Shown here piece by piece: positions 20,985 through 28,195 of a DNA stretch of 64,000 bases (position 1 is its first letter; the number at the start of each line of letters is the position of its first letter). The notes under the pieces are model-generated. The model did not search any database and had not been told where the DNA came from. It saw only the letters and a program-made list of their open reading frames with translations. The translations under genes and the position numbers were made by a program. The stretch is from Sinomonas terrae (lineage in GTDB: Bacteria; Actinomycetota; Actinomycetes; Actinomycetales; Micrococcaceae): positions 124,001 through 188,000 of the forward strand of contig NZ_JAKZBV010000001.1 of assembly GCF_022539255.1 (NCBI RefSeq). The letters are read 5' to 3'.

Positions 20985-21425
20985 TTGGCGGTTCAACGAA
21001 TGGACAACGTGGCGGTCGTCGTCGATGACCTGGACGCGGCTGTCGCGTTCTTCACTGAACTCGGCATGGTTGTCGAAGGCAAGGCGTCAATCGAAGGCGT
21101 CTGGGCGGACCGTACGGTCGGACTCGACGGCATCCGAAGCGACATCGTGGTGATGTCCACTCCGGACGGACACGGAAAGCTCGAGCTGACCAAGTACCAC
21201 GCGCCTGACCTGTCCGAGGCGAGCCCCGAGAACCCGCCGCCCAACACGCTTGGCCTGCATCGAGTCATGTTCGCCGTCGACGACATCGACGACACCATCA
21301 GGCGCCTGCGCGCCCACGGCGCAGAGCTCCTCGGCGAGGTCGCGCAGTACGAGGATATGTTCCGGCTCTGCTACCTCCGCGGCCCGGCGGGCATCATCCT
21401 CGCCCTGGCTGAGCAGATCGGCTAG
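20985..21425 (+). CDS. VOC family protein (glyoxalase/bleomycin-resistance fold)
   Basis: 146 residues from a TTG start at 20985, chosen because MAVQRMDNVAVVVDDLDAAV is the normal family N-terminus and GAGAGG lies 8-10 nt upstream; an ATG start at 21000 would trim it. Two beta-alpha-beta-beta-beta modules are visible (residues 6-65 and 78-140), with LHRVMFAVDDIDDTIRRLRAHG and a metal-site-like glutamate or aspartate near each strand. Substrate unknown. The stop is 8 nt before the next gene, suggesting an operon. Confidence 0.75.
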   Translation: MAVQRMDNVAVVVDDLDAAVAFFTELGMVVEGKASIEGVWADRTVGLDGIRSDIVVMSTPDGHGKLELTKYHAPDLSEASPENPPPNTLGLHRVMFAVDDIDDTIRRLRAHGAELLGEVAQYEDMFRLCYLRGPAGIILALAEQIG

Positions 21426-21433
21426 GTCTGGGC

Positions 21434-21997
21434 GTGCGCAGCGTCACCTACTCGATGAACGTCTCACTCGATGGCTATATCGCGGGGCCGGACGGCGACT
21501 TCAACTGGTCGGAACCCGATGAGGAGCTCTTTCGCTTCGTTACCGACGAGATACGAGGGGTCGGCGACTACCTGTTGGGGCGTCGGCTGTACGAGACCAT
21601 GCTCTACTGGGAGACCGCCGATCAGGGCCGGACGCTCAGTGACTCACAACGCGAGTGGGCCGAGCTCTGGAAGTCGCTCCCCAAGGTGGTGTTCTCCGGC
21701 ACGCTCTCGTCCGTTCAGGGCAACGCCCGTCTGGCCTCAGGCGATGTGAGGGATGAGATCGAGCGGTTGCGAGCCGAGCCTCGAGAAGGAAACATCGCGA
21801 TCGGCGGTGCGACCCTCGCTGCCGAAGCGGCCGCACTGGATCTGATCGACGAGTACTTGGTCCGGGTCTGCCCGGTGCTGCTCGGTGGTGGCATTCCGTT
21901 CTTTCCCCATCAGGAGCGCCGGGTTCATCTAGACCTCGTGGGGAACCGCGTCTTCAGCTCGGGAGTCGCTTACCTCCGCTACCGAGTGGTGCCCTGA
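21434..21997 (+). CDS. Dihydrofolate reductase family protein (RibD C-terminal-like)
   Basis: 187 residues with the RibD_C/DHFR-like pattern: YSMNVSLDGYIAGPDGDFNW at the N-terminus, GVGDYLLGRRLYETMLYW, and the nucleotide-binding GNIAIGGATLAAEA segment followed by DEYLVRVCPVLLGGGIPFF. These stand-alone proteins bind NADPH, but few have known substrates. The start codon is GTG 21434, following GGTCTGGGC. It is likely cotranscribed with the VOC gene. Confidence 0.8.
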   Translation: MRSVTYSMNVSLDGYIAGPDGDFNWSEPDEELFRFVTDEIRGVGDYLLGRRLYETMLYWETADQGRTLSDSQREWAELWKSLPKVVFSGTLSSVQGNARLASGDVRDEIERLRAEPREGNIAIGGATLAAEAAALDLIDEYLVRVCPVLLGGGIPFFPHQERRVHLDLVGNRVFSSGVAYLRYRVVP

Positions 21998-22048
21998 GCG
22001 TCCGCGGCGCGTTGAGTGGCCGGTCGTGAAGATTTTTCGCTGCGTCAC

Positions 22049-22075
22049 TTACGCATCTTGCGCGTCAGCCGATTA
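22049..22075 (+). promoter_or_regulatory. Sigma-28-type promoter of flagellin gene
   Basis: TTAC (22049-22052), 15 nt, GCCGATTA (22068-22075). It uses the same spacing and core as the four other flagellar promoters in the window. Transcription should start near 22082, giving a leader of about 59 nt. Confidence 0.8.
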
Positions 22076-22085
22076 GTGGCAATGA

Positions 22086-22134
22086 GGGCCCACGGACGGG
22101 CCTGGAGCAGTAAACACAACTCATTCATGGAGGA
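22086..22134 (+). promoter_or_regulatory. CsrA-type binding sites in the flagellin mRNA leader
   Basis: A 5-bp hairpin GGCCC (22087-22091) / GGGCC (22098-22102), extendable by a G-U pair, presents the hexaloop ACGGAC, the ANGGAN form preferred by CsrA/RsmE proteins. A second ANGGAN, ATGGAG (22127-22132), overlaps the Shine-Dalgarno GGAGGA. The two-site layout resembles the hag leader of Bacillus subtilis, where CsrA blocks translation and FliW relieves it. Confidence 0.6.
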
Positions 22135-22140
22135 CTCACG

Positions 22141-23013
22141 ATGGCTTTCACCGTCAACACCAACCTCATGGCCCAGCAGGCCTACCTCAACCTCAACAAG
22201 ACCTCGGCCGACATGGCGAGCTCGATGGCCAAGCTTTCGAGCGGCCTTCGCATCAACACGGCGGCCGACGACGCGGCCGGCCTCTCGATCTCGCAGGGCC
22301 TCACCTCGCAGGTCAACGGCTTCAACGTTGCATCCCGCAATGCGCAGGATGGCATCAACGTCGTCCAGACGGCGGATGGCGCACTTGGCGAGGTTCAGTC
22401 GATTCTCCAGCGCATGCGCGATCTCGCCGTGCAGGGCGCGAATGACTCGAACAATACCGACTCGAGGGGTGCGATTCAGAAGGAAGCAGACGCCCTCGGC
22501 TCGGAGCTTTCCCGAATTTCCGAGTCGACCAACTTCAACGGCATCAACCTTCTGCAGGGCGGTGCAACTCCGGGTCCGAGCCAGCTGAGCTTCCAGGTCG
22601 GTGCTGATGGGAACAGCGCATCTCAAGTCAGCGTCACCACGGCAAATCTCAAGAGCGACGTCGCTTCCGTCGTCACCCTGACTGGGGGGACGGTCGTAAC
22701 CAGCGCTGACAAGTTCGATGTCTCGACGTCTGCTGCCGCGCAGACAACGATTGCCTCCATTGACACCGCAATCAAGGCTGTTTCGTCTGATCGGTCCAAC
22801 CTTGGGGCGTCCGTAAACCGTCTGACCCACGCGATGAACATCGCGAACACGACGGCGCAGAACCTGAACGCCGCCAATTCGCACATCACCGACACGGACA
22901 TGGCGTCCGAGATGGTCAACTACACGAAGGACTCGATCCTCTCGCAGGCTGGCACGGCGATGCTCGCGCAGGCCAACCAGTCCGGCCAGGGCATCCTCAA
23001 GCTCCTCGGCTAG
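22141..23013 (+). CDS. fliC: Flagellin
   Basis: 290 residues, a short flagellin with only D0/D1 and a small central segment. The N-terminal block is MAFTVNTNLMAQQAYLNLNK, then SSGLRINTAADDAAGLSIS. The C-terminal block is ASVNRLTHAMNIANTTAQNL, then DMASEMVNYTKDSILSQAG. The central region (about 140-200) is variable and Ser/Thr-rich, a possible glycosylation surface. ATG 22141 follows GGAGGACTCACG. It has its own sigma-28 promoter, a likely CsrA-controlled leader and a hairpin downstream. Confidence 0.96.
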   Translation: MAFTVNTNLMAQQAYLNLNKTSADMASSMAKLSSGLRINTAADDAAGLSISQGLTSQVNGFNVASRNAQDGINVVQTADGALGEVQSILQRMRDLAVQGANDSNNTDSRGAIQKEADALGSELSRISESTNFNGINLLQGGATPGPSQLSFQVGADGNSASQVSVTTANLKSDVASVVTLTGGTVVTSADKFDVSTSAAAQTTIASIDTAIKAVSSDRSNLGASVNRLTHAMNIANTTAQNLNAANSHITDTDMASEMVNYTKDSILSQAGTAMLAQANQSGQGILKLLG

Positions 23014-23031
23014 AAAACGGATCAACGCTGA

Positions 23032-23067
23032 TGGCGGTCAGGGAACCCAAAAAGCTCCTGACCGCCA
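23032..23067 (+). terminator. Hairpin between fliC and fliD
   Basis: An 11-bp perfect stem TGGCGGTCAGG (23032-23042) / CCTGACCGCCA (23057-23067), starting 19 nt after the fliC stop. It can end or attenuate the abundant flagellin transcript while allowing some readthrough into fliD. Confidence 0.75.
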
Positions 23068-23099
23068 TTGGCGTCTGACTGACGCGAAGGAGTCAGAGC

Positions 23100-24530
23100 A
23101 TGACCGGAATTTCCATCAACGGCCTGGGCAGCGGGCTCGACATCACGTCGATCATCAATTCGCTCATGCAGGTCGAAGCCCTGCCACAACAGCAGCTGCA
23201 GCAGACCCAGGCCAACGACCAGAGCATGATCAGCGCCCTACAGACCCTGAACGGCAAGGCGTCCTCGCTCGCTACTCTCGCGGACAACATGGCCCTTCCG
23301 GGTGCGCTCAACCTCTTCACGGCAAGCTCAAGCAACAGCGCGGTCACGGCCACTGCGGGCACGACGGCGACTGCGGGCACCTTCAGCGTCCAGATCAACC
23401 AGGCTGCCCAGACCCAGGTCGACGTCACCGCCGCGATGGCGACCTGGCCCACGGACTCGACGGGGGCGCCGTCGGCCCTCACCCTCGTCGACTCGACGGG
23501 CAAGCAGACCCAGATCACCCCGGCGAGCACCTCGATCGACGACGTGGTGAGCGCCATCAACGCGGCCGGTGGCCCGGCGACGGCGATGAAGGTCGCCTCG
23601 GGCACGGATGCGAGCGGGAACACGCTCTACCGGCTCCAGCTCAACGCCACGCACTCCGGCGCAGCTGGCGCGTTCCCCGTCTACCAGGGGACGTCCGCCG
23701 ACGTCACTGCGGGCACGGCCACGGACCTCATGTCCCAGCCGGGTGCGGCCGTCGTCACCACGGCCCAGGACGCTTCGGCCACCCTCTATGCGGGGACAGC
23801 CGCCCAGCAGACGGTCACATCGTCGTCGAACACTTTCACCAACCTGCTCCCGGGGGTCGACGTCACCGCGACACCGGCGGCGGTGGGCACGACGGCGACC
23901 ATCACCGTCGCGAGCGACAACACCGGCATCACAAAGCAGGCAAGCGGCCTCGTCAGTTCCGTCAACGACCTCCTGAGCAACATCTCGGACAACACCAAGG
24001 TCACGACGACGATCAACAGCACGGGCGGCTCGACCGCGTCAGGCGGCCTCTTCACGGGCGAATCGACAGTGCGAGGCGTCTCTGATGCGATCACCGACGC
24101 GCTCTACCTGCCGACAAGCAACGGGCAGTCGCCGTCCGCCCTCGGAATCAGCATCAACCAGGACGGATCGTTCACGTTCGACCAGAGCAAGCTGACCTCC
24201 GCGCTCGCCGCCGATCCCGCAGGAACCGAGGCGTCGCTTCAGGAGATCGCGTCGCGCGTCTCCACGGCGGCGAAGAACGCCTCTGACCCGGTCACAGGCT
24301 CCATCACGTCGCTCATCTCGGGCCAGCAAGCCGAGGTCTCAGACCTGACCACGCAGATCAGCGACTGGGACACCCGCTTGGCCGACCGCAAGGCGACGCT
24401 CACCGCCCTCTACAACAACATGGACACGATGATGGGCACCCTCAAGTCGCAGCAATCGTGGCTCACGAGCCAGATCGCAGGCCTGCCCACGTACTCCTCG
24501 TCATCCAGCAGCTCCAGCTCCAACGGTTAG
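23100..24530 (+). CDS. fliD: Flagellar filament cap protein FliD (HAP2)
   Basis: 476 residues. The conserved N-terminus GISINGLGSGLDITSIINSL and MQVEALPQQQLQQTQ coiled coil, and the C-terminal helical segment VSDLTTQISDWDTRLADRKA with LYNNMDTMMGTLKSQQSWL, are FliD-specific; the Thr/Ala-rich middle forms the cap domains. It ends in a Ser tract (YSSSSSSSSSNG). ATG 23100 follows GAAGGAGTCAGAGC. FliD folds flagellin at the filament tip. fliS follows by 8 nt. Confidence 0.94.
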   Translation: MTGISINGLGSGLDITSIINSLMQVEALPQQQLQQTQANDQSMISALQTLNGKASSLATLADNMALPGALNLFTASSSNSAVTATAGTTATAGTFSVQINQAAQTQVDVTAAMATWPTDSTGAPSALTLVDSTGKQTQITPASTSIDDVVSAINAAGGPATAMKVASGTDASGNTLYRLQLNATHSGAAGAFPVYQGTSADVTAGTATDLMSQPGAAVVTTAQDASATLYAGTAAQQTVTSSSNTFTNLLPGVDVTATPAAVGTTATITVASDNTGITKQASGLVSSVNDLLSNISDNTKVTTTINSTGGSTASGGLFTGESTVRGVSDAITDALYLPTSNGQSPSALGISINQDGSFTFDQSKLTSALAADPAGTEASLQEIASRVSTAAKNASDPVTGSITSLISGQQAEVSDLTTQISDWDTRLADRKATLTALYNNMDTMMGTLKSQQSWLTSQIAGLPTYSSSSSSSSSNG

Positions 24531-24538
24531 GAACTCCC

Positions 24539-24964
24539 ATGACCCTCCAGCCAGCCCGCGCCCGGCAGCTGTACAACCGGGACGCCATCCTTTCCGCGAG
24601 CCCGGTCCGGCTCCTCACGATGATCTACGACCGGCTCCTGCTGGACCTCCACCGCGCCGAGACGGCGCAGGGGGCCGCGGACTGGCAGACGGCGAGCGAT
24701 TGCCTCCTGCACGCGCAGGACATCATCGTCGAGCTCGACGCGACCCTCAAATCGGGCGTCTGGGACGGCGCGGAGGGCCTGCGCAGCCTCTATGACTACG
24801 TGCGCCGAGCCCTGGTCAACGCGAACGTCAACCGCAGCCCCTCCCTCACGCGCGAGGCGATCACGCTCCTCGAACCGCTGCGGCAGTCGTGGCATCAGGC
24901 CGCGGCGTCCCTCCCGGCCGAGCGTCCCGAGGTCGCGACGGCAGCGGGAGGCTATGTTGGCTGA
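24539..24964 (+). CDS. fliS: Flagellin export chaperone FliS
   Basis: 141 residues with the FliS core ARQLYNRDAILSASPVRLLT then MIYDRLLLDLHRAE, and the helix RSLYDYVRRALVNANVNRS. FliS binds the flagellin C-terminus in the cytosol and prevents premature polymerisation. The ATG at 24539 lies 8 nt after fliD; an upstream in-frame ATG inside fliD is rejected. Its stop overlaps the next gene by 11 nt. Confidence 0.93.
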   Translation: MTLQPARARQLYNRDAILSASPVRLLTMIYDRLLLDLHRAETAQGAADWQTASDCLLHAQDIIVELDATLKSGVWDGAEGLRSLYDYVRRALVNANVNRSPSLTREAITLLEPLRQSWHQAAASLPAERPEVATAAGGYVG

Positions 24965-25253
24965 CTCGTGGGATGAGGTGCTCGGGCGCCTCGAGGCGGA
25001 CCTGGATGCCGTCGAGTACCGCCTCCGAGACCCCGCCGCTCCCGTCGTTGAGGCATGGCCCCTGCCGACTGGGCTCGGGCCCATCCCCGAGCGTCTGGTC
25101 CGCCGGGCCCTTGCGCTGAGCGATCGGCAGGAGATTCTCGCCGGCCTCCTCGAAGAGGCGAAGGCCAAGACGGGGCGACATCTCGCCGTCGTCCGCTCGG
25201 TGCCGCCCAACCGGGCCGTGGGAACCGCAATCTACCTCGACGTCAAAGGCTGA
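24954..25253 (+). CDS. Hypothetical protein in FliT position
   Basis: 99 residues, helical, starting MLADSWDEVLGRLEADLDAV. GGGAGG precedes the ATG at 24954, which lies inside the end of fliS, so translation is coupled. FliT chaperones follow fliS in many bacteria and are short helical proteins of similar size, but sequence similarity is too weak for me to name it FliT. The C-terminal part HLAVVRSVPPNRAVGTAIYLDVKG is more beta-like than in FliT. It is the last gene of the fliD operon. Confidence 0.7.
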   Translation: MLADSWDEVLGRLEADLDAVEYRLRDPAAPVVEAWPLPTGLGPIPERLVRRALALSDRQEILAGLLEEAKAKTGRHLAVVRSVPPNRAVGTAIYLDVKG

Positions 25254-25270
25254 GACCCCAAGGCCCTAGT

Positions 25271-26923
25271 TCAGGCGGCCGGGTTAGGCGAGGCCGGCCC
25301 GATGGGCAGGATAGGCGAGCCGAAGTCGGTGATGGTGTAGCGGCCGCAGTGGATGGTGCTCGACGGCGCGGTGTCGGCGACGGAAGGCAGCACGAGCGGT
25401 GTGGGCTCGGAGTCGGTCACTACGAACGAGACCTTGGCGCTCGAGTAGTCCGTCCGGTCCGTGAGCCACGCGTACTTCCCGAAGTGGCTGTCGACCTGGA
25501 TCAGCTGGCTGGGTTCGGCGAGGAAGGCCTTGGGCGCGCGGATGGCCCAGAACCTTCCGGCCCCGGTCTCGTGGCTTGAGCCGACCCAGGCATCGACGCA
25601 GAGAATATCGGGGTCGACGACGGCGGCCGACTTGGCGAGCGCTCCCGTCGCGGCTGCCGAGGCACCCAAGCAGGCCACGATGAGCCCGGCGAAGACCCCC
25701 TTGACGGCCTTCCGCGGGAGACGACGGAAGAACGCCGGAGCCTGGGCGAAGAGCCTCGGTGCGAACACGAGGGTGCACACGGGAGCGAAGTACATCGGCT
25801 GGAGGTAGCGAATCCAGAATTGGCCGAGGACGATCATTCCGCCGAGCAGCACCAACGGAGCCACCCACGCCATGCCGCTGACGACGGCGGCCCCCGCATC
25901 GCGAGTGGCCAGAGACTGGCGGAACACGATCACCGAGACGAGGATCAGCGCGATGACGACTGTCACGGACACGGCGCCCTCGATCGTCGAGGCCCTCTCT
26001 GCCAGCATGTGCGGATAGAAGAGGGCGGCCACGCTGGCCAACCCGGGGTTGGCGTAGGCCGGGCCGTCCTTGAGGATGAGGGACCCGAACGGAATCCTTG
26101 CCACGAGGCCGATCCCCCCGCCGAGAGCCAGGAGAGCGCCCGCGAGCGTGAAGCGCCGCCAGCTGATGATGCGCTTCCACGCGATGAACGCGAGCACGAC
26201 GCCGAGCGGCAGCACTTCCCAGGCCAGGAACAGCGGGTTCGTCAGGCTCGAGAGTGCAGCCAGGCCGACGAGCACGAGTTCGAGCCAGTGCCAGCGGCTC
26301 GAACCGCGGGTCTTCAAGAGCCGCACGGTGAGCGCCGTCGTGGCGACTGAGGCGAGCACGGTCATGCTGTAGTACGTCGTGGTCGCGAGGAGCGATGCGA
26401 GTTGGAAGTCGTTGTAGCCCGAGGAGCTCTCCAGGAGCGCCAAGCCCGTCATCGCGGCGAAGGCGACAAGGGCGCCGGCGACGCGGTGCGCTCGCGACCG
26501 CTCGCGCTGCACGGCCCCGCTCAGGAGCCTGAGGCATCCGTAGAACAGGAGGAGATTGACGACGGCGTTGAGCGCGAAGGTGCCCTTGATCCCAAGCCCC
26601 AGTGCAGCCAGGACGAGGTACAGCCCCATCTCCGGGATGAACAGGACGGCCGAGAGGCCCCAACTCTGCGACTGCCCCGACAGGATCGATCCGCGGACGA
26701 GTGCCGGCAGCACGGAGTCGCCGTCATAATACAGCATCCACGAACGGTCGGTGGCGTCGAGATGCCACACGGTCAGCAGCGCCAGGGTCAGCACGATGAC
26801 GAGGCCAGCCCATTCGGCGCGGCGCCGCCCTCCGAACCGCGGGAGCGGGCTCCCTAACTGCCGGAGCGGGCGCGCCGGCTTGGTCGCCGAGGCCGCATCG
26901 GTCAGCACCACGGAATCAATCAC
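25271..26923 (-). CDS. Polytopic membrane protein, GT-C-like architecture
   Basis: 550 residues with about ten hydrophobic helices, e.g. AGLVIVLTLALLTVW, LSAVLFIPEMGLYLVLAALGL, VAGALVAFAAMTGLALL, LVLVGLAALSSLTN, LPLGVVLAFIAW and VSVTVVIALILVSVIVF. An early loop reads DSVLPALVRGSILSG, and a C-terminal soluble domain (about 430-550) carries SRFWAIRAPKAFL-type and DYSSAKVSFVVTDSEP segments. The layout resembles GT-C glycosyltransferases or O-antigen ligase-like proteins, but I see no decisive catalytic motif. It is inserted, convergent with fliS, inside the flagellar cluster; a role in flagellin or surface glycosylation is only a possibility. Confidence 0.65.
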   Translation of the reverse strand: MIDSVVLTDAASATKPARPLRQLGSPLPRFGGRRRAEWAGLVIVLTLALLTVWHLDATDRSWMLYYDGDSVLPALVRGSILSGQSQSWGLSAVLFIPEMGLYLVLAALGLGIKGTFALNAVVNLLLFYGCLRLLSGAVQRERSRAHRVAGALVAFAAMTGLALLESSSGYNDFQLASLLATTTYYSMTVLASVATTALTVRLLKTRGSSRWHWLELVLVGLAALSSLTNPLFLAWEVLPLGVVLAFIAWKRIISWRRFTLAGALLALGGGIGLVARIPFGSLILKDGPAYANPGLASVAALFYPHMLAERASTIEGAVSVTVVIALILVSVIVFRQSLATRDAGAAVVSGMAWVAPLVLLGGMIVLGQFWIRYLQPMYFAPVCTLVFAPRLFAQAPAFFRRLPRKAVKGVFAGLIVACLGASAAATGALAKSAAVVDPDILCVDAWVGSSHETGAGRFWAIRAPKAFLAEPSQLIQVDSHFGKYAWLTDRTDYSSAKVSFVVTDSEPTPLVLPSVADTAPSSTIHCGRYTITDFGSPILPIGPASPNPAA

Positions 26924-27027
26924 CCTGCGATCGTTGCAAGCGCAGGGGCTCTACGGGCCGGTGCTCGGCAAATTCTTCGGCCTTCCTTGGGAGAAACTTG
27001 GACTCGATTCCAAGCGGGTTCGTGTCC

Positions 27028-27054
27028 TAACGCACGGCTGCACACTGCCGATAG
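27028..27054 (+). promoter_or_regulatory. Sigma-28-type promoter of the flgB operon
   Basis: TAAC (27028-27031), 15 nt, GCCGATAG (27047-27054). Predicted start near 27061, 70 nt before flgB. It would drive the long basal-body and hook operon flgB to flgE. That a sigma-28-type site precedes early genes differs from the enteric hierarchy. Confidence 0.8.
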
Positions 27055-27130
27055 ACAACAGCGAGCACGGACTGCTCGTTACGACCTGGCCACGGATCGG
27101 CCGGACATCCCCCTACCCAGGCAGGACAGT

Positions 27131-27472
27131 GTGCTCGATTCCGTGACCTCTGCCGCGCTCACGAGCGCGCTCAACGGACTTTCGCTGCGCCAGCAGGCCA
27201 TCGCGGACAACATCGCGAACGTCAATACGCCCGGCTACCACGCGAAGCGCGTCCAGTTCGAGAACGCCCTCTCCGCGTCAGTCGCGGCCGGCAACGGCAC
27301 CGTGCAGGCGACGACGTCGATCTCGGAAGAGCCGACGCAGCTCAACGGGAACAACGTGAACCTGGACACCGAGACGCTTTCGAATGTCGACACGGTGCTC
27401 CGCTACCAGTTCGCGTCCCAGGCGCTCAACAACGAGTTCACCGCCGTCCGCACCGCGCTGAAGACGTCCTGA
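27131..27472 (+). CDS. flgB: Flagellar basal-body rod protein FlgB
   Basis: 113 residues. LNGLSLRQQAIADNIANVNT then PGYHAKRVQFENAL is the rod-protein N-terminal signature, and RYQFASQALNNEFTAVRTAL the C-terminal one. The GTG at 27131 is chosen because it starts at the expected family N-terminus and follows AGGCAGGAC; the frame extends further upstream without family similarity. First gene of the operon. FlgB forms the proximal rod. Confidence 0.93.
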   Translation: MLDSVTSAALTSALNGLSLRQQAIADNIANVNTPGYHAKRVQFENALSASVAAGNGTVQATTSISEEPTQLNGNNVNLDTETLSNVDTVLRYQFASQALNNEFTAVRTALKTS

Positions 27473-27482
27473 GGGGAGAGCC

Positions 27483-27878
27483 ATGACCTTCGACACGATT
27501 GGCATCGCCGGGACCGCCTTGACCGTCAACCGCAAATGGCTCGACGCGATCTCGGATAACCTCGCGAACGTCAACACGGCCACCCCAACGAGCGGTCCCG
27601 CCTTTCAGGCCCGCTACGTCGAGGCGCAGGCTGGCCCGGGGAACACCGGCGTGTACGTCGCGGCGACGCCGCAGGGTGACGCAACGGGGCGACTCGTCTA
27701 CCAGCCGGACAGCCCCATCGCCGACAAGAGCGGCTACGTGCGCTACCCGGACATCGACCTCAGCGAGCAGATGGGCTCGCTCATCATGGCCCAGAGGGGC
27801 TATCAGGCCAACACGGAGGTCGTGAACCGGGCGAAGGACATCTACGAGGCCGCGCTGCAGATCGGAAAGTCGTCATGA
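27483..27878 (+). CDS. flgC: Flagellar basal-body rod protein FlgC
   Basis: 131 residues: FDTIGIAGTALTVNRKWLDA then SDNLANVNTATP (the rod-protein Asn-rich signature), and the C-terminal block DLSEQMGSLIMAQRGYQANTE. ATG 27483 follows GAGGGGAGAGCC. Rod component with FlgB. The stop overlaps fliE (ATGA). Confidence 0.95.
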   Translation: MTFDTIGIAGTALTVNRKWLDAISDNLANVNTATPTSGPAFQARYVEAQAGPGNTGVYVAATPQGDATGRLVYQPDSPIADKSGYVRYPDIDLSEQMGSLIMAQRGYQANTEVVNRAKDIYEAALQIGKSS

Positions 27879-28195
27879 GCATCTCGGCAATTTCACCCGC
27901 CCTTGCCACCCCCATCCAAGGCGTCGCCCCAACCGGCTACCTCGCCTCTGCTGCCCAGCCGACGACGACGGACGGTTCCGGTTTCGCGGCAAGCCTCGCC
28001 GGCGCCGTCGACAACCTCCAGCAGCTCCAGTCGACGTCGAACCAGCTCGCCGTTCAGGCCGTCACGGGCAACCTCGACGACATCCACAACGCGACTATCG
28101 CGGCGACCCGCGCGCAGGTCACGCTCGAGCTCGCGTCCACGATCCGCAACCAAGGCGTTGACGCCTTCAACGAGATCATGAGGATGCAGGCCTGA
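27875..28195 (+). CDS. fliE: Flagellar hook-basal body protein FliE
   Basis: 106 residues. The C-terminal half has the FliE core: FAASLAGAVDNLQQLQ, IHNATIAATRAQVTLELAST, and the tail VDAFNEIMRMQA. FliE joins the MS ring to the rod. Both ends overlap neighbouring genes (ATGA at the start, TGATG into fliF), indicating tight coupling. Confidence 0.94.
   Translation: MSISAISPALATPIQGVAPTGYLASAAQPTTTDGSGFAASLAGAVDNLQQLQSTSNQLAVQAVTGNLDDIHNATIAATRAQVTLELASTIRNQGVDAFNEIMRMQA

Noticed and set aside
25820..26350. 176-codon plus-strand frame opposite the membrane protein
   Set aside because: His/Asp/Glu/Arg-rich antisense shadow; the minus-strand frame has regular hydrophobic helices.
26987..27130. 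N-terminal extension of flgB
   Set aside because: The upstream codons overlap the sigma-28-type promoter and show no rod-protein similarity; GTG 27131 gives the family N-terminus.
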